DNA of 64,000 nt, from the NCBI RefSeq assembly GCF_020866905.1, contig NZ_JAIVCC010000007.1:1-64000 (forward strand). The letters are read 5' to 3'. Positions 50,610-56,485 of the stretch are shown here, in pieces. Within the stretch, counting starts at the first letter, position 1. Each line of letters starts with the position of its first letter. Both the position numbers and the translations under genes were made by a program. The notes beneath the pieces are model-generated. The model saw only the letters and a program-made list of their open reading frames with translations, was not told the origin of the DNA and made no database searches. The DNA comes from Salinimicrobium sediminilitoris (GTDB lineage: Bacteria > Bacteroidota > Bacteroidia > Flavobacteriales > Flavobacteriaceae).

Positions 50610-50867
50610 TTATTTTATATTCCGGGCTTTGATTCCCTTATTGGTTTGACCCAAAATTATCAGCATAGGTAGAAAGGTTATTGGTAAGATAAAAAGCGGA
50701 AGGAATGCTATTGCATTAATATCTTTAAACCCGTAGGAGATAAAAAAATAGGTTGAAAATGAAATTGCGATAAAAGCAACTAATCCTAAACCAAATAAAG
50801 CGGCTTTAAGGGAATTTCTTCGCTTGAGTAATTTTTCGTTAGATAATTCTTTATAATTTCTTTCCAT
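50610..50867 (-). CDS. Small membrane protein, two helices
   Basis: An 85-residue protein: SNEKLLKRRNSLKAALFGLGLVAFIAISFSTYFFI and FLPLFILPITFLPMLIILGQTNKGIKARNIK. The opening (S/N)-x-E-x-L-x-K-R-x-x-x-L-K and closing K-x-R are typical of a redox-agnostic small Bacteroidota membrane family I cannot name. Single gene. Confidence 0.68.
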   Translation of the reverse strand: MERNYKELSNEKLLKRRNSLKAALFGLGLVAFIAISFSTYFFISYGFKDINAIAFLPLFILPITFLPMLIILGQTNKGIKARNIK

Positions 50868-51040
50868 ATATTTTCTTGTGATTTCTGTAGGTTTATAAGA
50901 TCATTTTAAGATCTATTATTCGAGTTATTTCAAAATTCTCATCTTTATCTCTTCTCTTATTATGGAATAGTTTCGCCAGGACCGAAACAAAAAAAATACA
51001 AAGGCAAAAGGCAGTTTTTGATCCTGAATCCTGAATTCAA

Positions 51041-51448
51041 TTAGTCTCTCTTTACGGTCCTGATATTTTTTTTGAAATAAAAGTTTAAATAATAAAAAAC
51101 GAGCATAAGCATCATGAGTTCATACCCGCTGATTACTTCTGCGTTTTCTCCCTGAAAAATTATTTCTGCAAAAAATTCGTAAACAAGGAAGAACGCTCCA
51201 AAATTGAATGCGGTCTTAATGCAGCTAGATCTTAAGGTGGCTGTTCTTTCGTTTTCCACTTTTTCTTTTGTAGAAACAAAGAGCAGCAGGGAGATGAGAA
51301 TTATGATCTTCAGGATCCAGCTGAATTTATAGGGATCTAAATTTATAAGCTCAGGATTTGCTGCGTTGACAAACCAGATGCCTATGGCGAGCACAAAAAG
51401 TGCTAAGGCAATCATTTTCCAGTAATGGGGAAGTAGATTTTCTTTCAT
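51041..51448 (-). CDS. Membrane protein, four helices, at the end of a duplicated segment
   Basis: A 135-residue membrane protein. N-terminus MKENLLPHYWKMIALALFVLAIGIWFVNA, then FSWILKIIILISLLLFVS, TAFNFGAFFLVYEFFAEIIF and GYELMMLMLVFYYLNFYFKK. The first 12 residues match the N-terminus of the unrelated lipoprotein encoded at 54170-54943, because both start codons lie in two copies of a duplicated DNA segment. Function unknown. Confidence 0.72.
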   Translation of the reverse strand: MKENLLPHYWKMIALALFVLAIGIWFVNAANPELINLDPYKFSWILKIIILISLLLFVSTKEKVENERTATLRSSCIKTAFNFGAFFLVYEFFAEIIFQGENAEVISGYELMMLMLVFYYLNFYFKKNIRTVKRD

Positions 51449-51973
51449 TATTATTGATTCTTGTGAGTGTATAAAATGACCTTTTAAAATCTAATTTCTG
51501 AAGCTTATTTCTAAAAGACTAACAGCCGGAATCTATTTTCTCTTAAAAATCCGTACATCACTTTCATACTTTACACCATCCACTTCATAAGGTCCGCCAT
51601 TGTGCATCCACATGGTGTTGCTGTCCGGAAAGCTAAACCTAAAGTCCCTTCCCTCGGGCGACACCCTCTTTAGATTATAGATGTCTTCAGATACTTTTGT
51701 CCATTCATAAGTCATGGTGGCGTTTTCATTCAATTTGCACTCCATGATCTCGTTCATATAGTAATGAACCGAATAAAGTTCTCCGTTGTTTTTAAAGGTC
51801 ATTGTTTCCTTCTTAAAACATTCATTTGCCTCATGTTCTTTCGGCTCACCGGTCTCAGGGAATGCCATGGTGCCCCAAAGTTGCCAGTGACCTACTATGG
51901 GATCTTTTGGAGCTTCTTCGGAAGAACAGGAAAATAAAATGATGAGAAATGTTAGTAGTAATAGTTTTTTCAT
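51414..51973. repeat. Segmental duplication, copy 1
   Basis: About 560 bp repeated at 54909-55469 with an offset of 3495-3496. It covers a lipoprotein gene, the spacer and the first codons of the next gene. High identity ends at the lipoprotein start codon on one side and within codon 12 of the next gene on the other. Confidence 0.9.
51533..51973 (-). CDS. Lipocalin-like lipoprotein (paralogue 2 of 3)
   Basis: A 146-residue lipoprotein: MKKLLLLTFLIILFSC with Cys16. Mature domain opens with DPIVGHWQLWGTMAFPETGEP and has ANECFKKETM, GELYSVHYYMNEIMECKLNENATMTYEW, FRFSFPDSNTMWMHNGGPYEVDGVKYESDVRIFKRK. Both internal Cys are present. It is nearly identical in the mature region to the protein at 55029 and more distant from 39240. 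The signal peptide differs from its twin. Lies 19 bp downstream of another lipoprotein gene. Confidence 0.82.
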   Translation of the reverse strand: MKKLLLLTFLIILFSCSSEEAPKDPIVGHWQLWGTMAFPETGEPKEHEANECFKKETMTFKNNGELYSVHYYMNEIMECKLNENATMTYEWTKVSEDIYNLKRVSPEGRDFRFSFPDSNTMWMHNGGPYEVDGVKYESDVRIFKRK

Positions 51974-51992
51974 GCTATTAGTGTATATGGTC

Positions 51993-52445
51993 TTAATTCT
52001 TTACTCTCTCAAAATGGTAATCATTACCTCCTTTTTGATGCGACCTCCCTAATATCATAATTCCGTCTGTGAGCGTATAGCTATAAATGGCACCATTGAT
52101 TGAAACTGCAGGTTCTGTTTGGTCATTTTCTCCCCAGGGTCCGGGATATAAATAAGCTTTTCTAAAATGATACTCATATTTTCCATTTGAATACCCAATG
52201 GTTTCTGCTCCTGTAATTATTAATTCATTGCCGCTTTCGGGAGCATCGTATCTTTTATTGGAAGTGAAGTTGTAAATGACATTTTTATCTGAAAGATCCA
52301 TCAATGTGGGATCATAAGAACCATCACTTGTTATCCTGAGTAATCTCCACTCCCCGGGAAATGGTTCTAAATCACCTGGATCATCACTTCTGGAACAACT
52401 TGACATAGTTAAACCGATGACTAATAAATAAATAAATTTTTTCAC
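51993..52445 (-). CDS. Lipoprotein, lipocalin-like
   Basis: A 150-residue lipoprotein: MKKFIYLLVIGLTMSSC with Cys17. Mature part PFPGEWRLLRITSDGSYDPTLMDLSDKNVIYNFTSNKRYDAPES has the G-x-W opening of lipocalin-like folds, then strands IITGAETIGYSNGKYEYHF, GAIYSYTLTDGIMILGRS and YHFERVKN. No recognised specific family. First gene of the pair with 51533-51973. Confidence 0.75.
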   Translation of the reverse strand: MKKFIYLLVIGLTMSSCSRSDDPGDLEPFPGEWRLLRITSDGSYDPTLMDLSDKNVIYNFTSNKRYDAPESGNELIITGAETIGYSNGKYEYHFRKAYLYPGPWGENDQTEPAVSINGAIYSYTLTDGIMILGRSHQKGGNDYHFERVKN

Positions 52446-52760
52446 GTTTTTTTATTTTAAATATTGCAGGCAAGATGCTAATTTCAATTGTTAACTTCCT
52501 CAGTTCTGTCCATAATAACTTTCCTTCGCAGGTGTATCTGGTATAGAACTCTTTCCTGATAAACCTCATTTCATAAGAATCAGAAGAGACCATTCTTGAA
52601 ATGCTCCCAATCTGAAAAAATGTTACCTAATATGAAGAATGAAATGACCAGAACCATTATTAAGATCAGGAACTAAATTCCTGTTGGTTTAAAAATTTTA
52701 TTCATTGATATTGAGTCTTTTAATGATAGACAAGTTAACCACTTTCAAATTCCAATTAAA
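52446..52760. other. Spacer between small membrane-protein and lipoprotein genes
   Basis: About 315 bp, AT-rich; a 69-codon minus frame at 52384-52593 overlaps the lipoprotein start and has no family support. Promoter elements for the lipoprotein pair must lie here but none match the consensus well. Confidence 0.4.
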
Positions 52761-52910
52761 TCACCAAACTTTCTTAATTTTTCCTACCACTAAAAGTCCA
52801 ATCCCAATACCTATACCTGCTCCAACCCAAAACCCGTTAAAATCCATTATAAAATTTGCTGTTAGGCCAAAAAGAAGGATTACTAAGCCTGTAATTTGAA
52901 CTTTATTCAT
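52761..52910 (-). CDS. Short membrane protein (49 aa), glycine-rich helix
   Basis: Reads MNKVQITGLVILLFGL, TANFIMDFNGFWVGAG, then IGIGIGLLVVGKIKKVW. Two hydrophobic segments: one near residues 5-20 and a Gly-rich one at 30-43, separated by a short polar stretch, with a basic C-terminus. This matches a common type of tiny inner-membrane protein in Flavobacteriaceae (F-W-x-G-x-G-x-G-I-G). It begins with ATG at 52910 and stops with TGA. It is too short for usual ORF cut-offs, so annotation pipelines may miss it. The plus-strand frame in the same place (52705-52899) is its shadow. Confidence 0.65.
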   Translation of the reverse strand: MNKVQITGLVILLFGLTANFIMDFNGFWVGAGIGIGIGLLVVGKIKKVW

Positions 52911-52951
52911 TTTTGTATTTTTTTCCGTGAGCCCAGTTAGTTGGCAATTTT

Positions 52952-52986
52952 GAATTTTGAACCCTGAATTTTAAATTTTAAATTCA
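52952..52986. repeat. Heptad tandem run, units GAATTTT/GAACCCT/GAATTTT/AAATTTT/AAATTCA
   Basis: Five degenerate units in the spacer upstream of the 49-residue membrane protein gene. Confidence 0.6.
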
Positions 52987-53058
52987 CTCTGTCAGGCCTT
53001 TATTGATTTATAAGTTTAATATTTACCTATTCTTGCTTTTCATTCTTTAAACCTCGAA

Positions 53059-53916
53059 CTATCTTAGAAATCCATTTGAAACGAAAGGCAGCGCCAAATA
53101 AAGGGCAGAATGCCAGTATTCCCAGTCATGGCCGCCATCTCTCACTCTTAGTTCTGAAGGGATCTTCGCCTCCTGCATAGCGCGGTAAAACTCGAGGTTT
53201 ACCGGAAGTAAGAAGTCGTCGTCCCCACAGTCTACAAACCACCTGATATCCTTTAATTCTTCCTGTTTATCTTCATCAGCATTGGCGACAAATTTCACCG
53301 CATGGTTTTCGAGGACAGTCCTGTTCAATTCTTTGCCTTTTTCATCCGCATTCTGGATTCCGCCGCCGGGTTCTATTCCGAGCCAGGCACTCATGGCATA
53401 GACCGAGGAGAACATATCCGGGTGTTTCTGTGCATAGACAACAGCTCCGCCGCCGCCCATGGAGAGTCCGGCAATCGCGCGGTGCTTTTTATCGGGAATT
53501 GTTCTGTAGGTTTTTTCGATATGTGGGATCAACTCCTTAAAGAAGTAATCCTCATAGGCCCATCCATTCATGTTGAAGTAACCATACCAGTCTGTTCCTG
53601 CATCTGGGATTACTATTATCATTTCTACCGCTTCTTCCGCATTGATCAGCCGGTTGGCTACATCTTTTACATGTCCTCGTTCTACCCAGTCTTTGTTGCT
53701 GCCGTACAAGCCGTGCAAGAGGTAGAGAACGGGATATTTTCTATCTGTATCGGTGCTATAGCTTTTGGGCAGGTAAATGGGGTAACTTCTTTCGGTATCG
53801 AGGATCCCGCTGCTCATGGTCTTGATTTCCGCCACGCCCTGCGGCGGACCAAAATTTTGAGAGTAGCCGACAAAAGTGCAGCTGATAAACAGGAAAAATG
53901 TAAAAAATCTTTTCAT
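53059..53916 (-). CDS. Alpha/beta-hydrolase esterase (esterase D / XynZ-like)
   Basis: A 285-residue exported esterase. Signal peptide MKRFFTFFLFISCTFVGYS before QNF. Core: YPIYLPKSYSTDTDRKYPVLYLLHGLYGSNKDW (oxyanion-side HG motif), IVIPDAGTDWYGYF, the nucleophile elbow AIAGLSMGGGGAVVYAQKHP (Ser in GLSMG), the Asp in FVDCGDDDFLLP and the His in RDGGHDWEYWHSAL. The catalytic triad Ser-Asp-His is complete. Related enzymes remove acyl or feruloyl groups from xylans, or hydrolyse S-formylglutathione; the signal peptide favours the former. No polysaccharide-utilisation genes are adjacent. Confidence 0.9.
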   Translation of the reverse strand: MKRFFTFFLFISCTFVGYSQNFGPPQGVAEIKTMSSGILDTERSYPIYLPKSYSTDTDRKYPVLYLLHGLYGSNKDWVERGHVKDVANRLINAEEAVEMIIVIPDAGTDWYGYFNMNGWAYEDYFFKELIPHIEKTYRTIPDKKHRAIAGLSMGGGGAVVYAQKHPDMFSSVYAMSAWLGIEPGGGIQNADEKGKELNRTVLENHAVKFVANADEDKQEELKDIRWFVDCGDDDFLLPVNLEFYRAMQEAKIPSELRVRDGGHDWEYWHSALYLALPFVSNGFLR

Positions 53917-53943
53917 GAGTCTAGGTATGGTGGTTAAAGCTCT

Positions 53944-53964
53944 TCAAAAATACAATTTTTGAGG
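53944..53964. repeat. Degenerate copy of the dispersed palindrome
   Basis: TCAAAAATACAATTTTTGAGG: centre altered, arms and GAGGGG flank kept. Just upstream of the esterase start. Confidence 0.5.
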
Positions 53965-53974
53965 GGTATTAATT

Positions 53975-54002
53975 GTGGACAGTGGACTGAGGATAGTGGA
54001 GA
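53975..54002. repeat. Heptad tandem run, units GTGGACA/GTGGACT/GAGGATA/GTGGAGA
   Basis: Four units. A complementary word (GTCCACT) forms the run at 18,962. Confidence 0.75.
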
Positions 54003-54009
54003 GATAAAA

Positions 54010-54037
54010 ATTATACATTATACAATAGTCATTATTC
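54010..54037. repeat. Heptad tandem run, units ATTATAC x2/AATAGTC/ATTATTC
   Basis: Four units, 7 bp after the previous run ends. Confidence 0.6.
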
Positions 54038-54169
54038 ATTTTTTTAAATCCAGCACTGTTTTTCCTGAAGCCTCTTTAGTCAAAATATACCTTATCCTGA
54101 AATCCTGCTGCTCAATTTCATCCGACTCCTCCAAAGGCTGTGGCTTAAAACTGAGACTAAATACTATTT

Positions 54170-54943
54170 TTAAATATTATTTTCATTGTTCAGGAAGTCG
54201 ATCAGCTTTTGTTGGTGGGGTAAATTCCGGATATATTCTTCCTGTTCCTCCAAATTCATTGGAGGTGCATCGGTCTGATAAAAGCGGATTGATCCGTCTT
54301 TTTGCGGTGCCACCAAAATAAGTCTCCCTGCCCTGAGGTCGAAGAGCCGTGAATTAACTATTGCATATGCGTTTTGATCGGCTAATTGTACTGCAACCCA
54401 GTCCACCCTGCTCCTGGTAGACGTGTTTATGCTCCCTTGTGATAAATAATGAGGATGATTTCTTGATATTGCTGAAACCGGATTTTCATTTTCTTTACCG
54501 TCTGCAATACTTAAAATGGAGAAGTAAACTATAGATTCATCCTCCGGACTTTTAAATAAATGTTTACTATGTTCCCCTTTTCCAATGATGGCGTAATGCC
54601 CTCTAAAAGATTTTCCGGCAATTTCTGTTTTGATAGGTCCGTTCCCATTTCCCGGCGAATCATACATCGGGGTTGGGAAAGGTGAAGGGAAAAGAGGAAG
54701 GTCTTGTGAAGTCAAAGCATCAATATATTCAATCTCCATATTTAGGGTTTCAGTGTCCCAGGTTTCGGAGGAATTAAAATCAGCCGCTTGTTTTTTAGCT
54801 TTCTCTAATGTCCAGAATTGAGTTTCCTGGTTTTCGATCTCAGTCGTCCCGATCTTAGGTGAGCAACTTAAAGTAGTTATCAAAACCAAAAATATTCCTG
54901 GAGCACTTATTTTCCAGTAGTGGGGGAGTAGACTTTCTTTCAT
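54170..54943 (-). CDS. Lipoprotein with an N-terminus donated by a segmental duplication
   Basis: A 257-residue predicted lipoprotein. The signal reads MKESLLPHYWKISAPGIFLVLITTLSC with Cys27; its first 12 residues are shared with the membrane protein at 51041. The mature part has no recognised family: a charged helical block (WTLEKAKKQAADFNSSETWDTETLNMEIEYIDALTS), a Pro-rich stretch (PLFPSPFPTPMYDSPGNGNGP) and a beta-rich region (SRVDWVAVQLADQNAYAIVNSRLFDLRAGRLILVAPQKDGSIRFYQTDAPPM) that suggests a small beta-propeller or sandwich. The last block, MNLEEQEEYIRNL, is helical. The n-region is longer than in most lipoprotein signals here. Confidence 0.75.
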   Translation of the reverse strand: MKESLLPHYWKISAPGIFLVLITTLSCSPKIGTTEIENQETQFWTLEKAKKQAADFNSSETWDTETLNMEIEYIDALTSQDLPLFPSPFPTPMYDSPGNGNGPIKTEIAGKSFRGHYAIIGKGEHSKHLFKSPEDESIVYFSILSIADGKENENPVSAISRNHPHYLSQGSINTSTRSRVDWVAVQLADQNAYAIVNSRLFDLRAGRLILVAPQKDGSIRFYQTDAPPMNLEEQEEYIRNLPHQQKLIDFLNNENNI

Positions 54944-55469
54944 TATTATTGATTTTTGTGATTTTCTAAAATGGCCTTTTTAGGATCTAATTTCTGAAGC
55001 TTATTTCTAAAAGACTAACAGCCGGAATCTATTTTCTCTTAAAAACCCGTACATCACTTTCATACTTTACACCATCCACCTCATAAGGTTCGCCATTGTG
55101 CATCCACATGGTGTTGCTGTCCGGAAAGCTAAACCTGAAGTCCCTTCCCCCGGGCGACACGCTCTTTAGATTATAGATGTCTTCAGATACTTTTGTCCAT
55201 TCATAAGTCATGGTGGCGTTTTCATTCAATTTCCACTCCATGATCTCGTTCATATAGTAATGAACCGAATAAAGTTCTCCGTTGTTTTTAGAGATCATTG
55301 TTTCCTTCTTAAAACATTCATTTGCCTCATGTTCTTTCGGCTCACCGGTCTCAGGGAATGCCATGGTGCCCCAAAGTTGCCAGTGACCTACTATGGGATC
55401 TTTTGGAGCTTCTTCGGAAGAACAGGAAAACATAAGCAGGAGCAAGGGAAGTAGTAATAGTTTTTTCAT
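54909..55469. repeat. Segmental duplication, copy 2
   Basis: Partner of 51414-51973. Between the copies, the lipoprotein signal-peptide codons differ, whereas the mature coding part and the spacer are almost identical. Confidence 0.9.
55029..55469 (-). CDS. Lipocalin-like lipoprotein (paralogue 3 of 3), Cys lost
   Basis: A 146-residue twin of the protein at 51533. I start at the ATG at 55469 (MKKLLLLPLLLLMFSC, Cys16); six extra residues upstream (MMSPKF) are possible. Relative to its twin it has IMEWKLN in place of IMECKLN, so the second conserved Cys is lost while ANECFKK is kept; also ISK for TFK and SVSPGGRD for RVSPEGRD. The loss would prevent an internal disulfide. Likely a recent copy under relaxed constraint. 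Confidence 0.82.
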   Translation of the reverse strand: MKKLLLLPLLLLMFSCSSEEAPKDPIVGHWQLWGTMAFPETGEPKEHEANECFKKETMISKNNGELYSVHYYMNEIMEWKLNENATMTYEWTKVSEDIYNLKSVSPGGRDFRFSFPDSNTMWMHNGEPYEVDGVKYESDVRVFKRK

Positions 55470-55526
55470 GAATTTGGGGGACATCAACCTGAATATTCTT
55501 TCTGTAAAATAGGTTTTTTAATAGGT

Positions 55527-55551
55527 GTCAAAAATGTCATTTTCTGAGAGG
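55527..55551. repeat. Dispersed AAAAATG-N-CATTTTT palindrome, with GAGAGG flank
   Basis: GTCAAAAATGTCATTTTCTGAGAGG: same 3' flank as the copies at 777 and 6169. Confidence 0.6.
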
Positions 55552-55570
55552 TACTTGTGGTTTTGCCTGC

Positions 55571-55603
55571 AGACCTAACAGGTTTTGAAAACCTGTTAGG
55601 TCT
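55571..55603. terminator. Perfect hairpin after the DUF6624 gene
   Basis: AGACCTAACAGG and CCTGTTAGGTCT pair perfectly around TTTTGAAAA, followed by TTCTT. Serves the DUF6624 gene (minus) and can act on both strands. Confidence 0.75.
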
Positions 55604-55663
55604 TTCTTAGCCCGTCCTTTAGCTTTACTTTTTCTGGTTATCCGGCAACTCCCGCTGCCGGTT

Positions 55664-56344
55664 TTAAAGATCATCAATTTCATCAAGGGTGTAAAATTTC
55701 ACCTCCATATCCATTCTTTTTAAATATTCTTCAACGGTACTTTTAATTCCCATATTCTTCCTAAGAATATTTACTTTTTCGGGGTCTTTTACCGGCCATA
55801 AAAAGAAGATCCATTCCCCTTCTTTATTAGCCTGTCCTTTTATTTGTGTGCCGTAGATCTGTTCCAGGCCCTGAAACATTAAATTTCTATCTTCCATCAT
55901 GGCCAGGTAGGTTTTAGACAACTCACCTTCTTTAGCTGCTTTTCTCACCAAAGGCAGGTATCGATCTATTTTATCTGAATGCTGGATAACCAAAAAAACT
56001 GCTTTATTAGCAGGCTCTCCCACGAGGGATTTCCCGGGGTAACCATACTCCTGAATGATTCTTTCAACCTTTATCAAATTTATACTATCAATTTCCCGCA
56101 TTAGTGAGTACAACTTATTTCCCTCAATATCCTTTTCATCCAGGTCCATCTTCCTTAGTAACTCGGCTTTTCTCTCCCCGGATGGATTACCGTCTGTAAT
56201 TTCTCTTATTCCCTGGTCCATCAGGTATATTCTTTCAAGTTCCTCCTTAAGTTCAGGGTTTATTTGATCCTCTTCAGGATTAGTGACCTGTGAGTAGGAA
56301 TAACAGCTGGTTAGCAGTAATAAAGTGAAGATTATTTTGTTCAT
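55664..56344 (-). CDS. DUF6624 family exported protein
   Basis: A 226-residue protein with signal peptide MNKIIFTLLLLTSCYSYS before QVT; a Cys at 14 makes a lipoprotein conceivable, but the SPI site is better. Conserved blocks: LERIYLMDQGIREITDG, the DSINLIKVERIIQEYGYPGKSLVGEPANKAVFLVIQHSDKIDRYLPLVRKAAKEGELSK region, AMMEDRNLMFQGLEQIYGTQI and EKVNILRKNMGI. The G(Y/W)P...G..A....lviQHsd..YLPl pattern is the DUF6624 signature. Function unknown. Confidence 0.85.
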   Translation of the reverse strand: MNKIIFTLLLLTSCYSYSQVTNPEEDQINPELKEELERIYLMDQGIREITDGNPSGERKAELLRKMDLDEKDIEGNKLYSLMREIDSINLIKVERIIQEYGYPGKSLVGEPANKAVFLVIQHSDKIDRYLPLVRKAAKEGELSKTYLAMMEDRNLMFQGLEQIYGTQIKGQANKEGEWIFFLWPVKDPEKVNILRKNMGIKSTVEEYLKRMDMEVKFYTLDEIDDL

Positions 56345-56485
56345 TTTGAAGTATGATTTATAATATTCAATATTGACGGTGAGACGAAGTCAGATACTTT
56401 AAAATGCCTTGTGCTTCTATCAAAAATGCAGCAGCCGTGAGTTCACTACTTTCACAGAGCGGAAAAAGATGTAGTGCGGCTTGAG

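Noticed and set aside
53302-53937. 211-codon plus-strand frame opposite the esterase
   Set aside because: Shadow of the esterase gene, which has a full Ser-Asp-His triad and a signal peptide.
10880-54037. CRISPR array as an explanation for the short tandem repeats
   Set aside because: Units are 7 bp with no spacers between them, and no cas genes are present.
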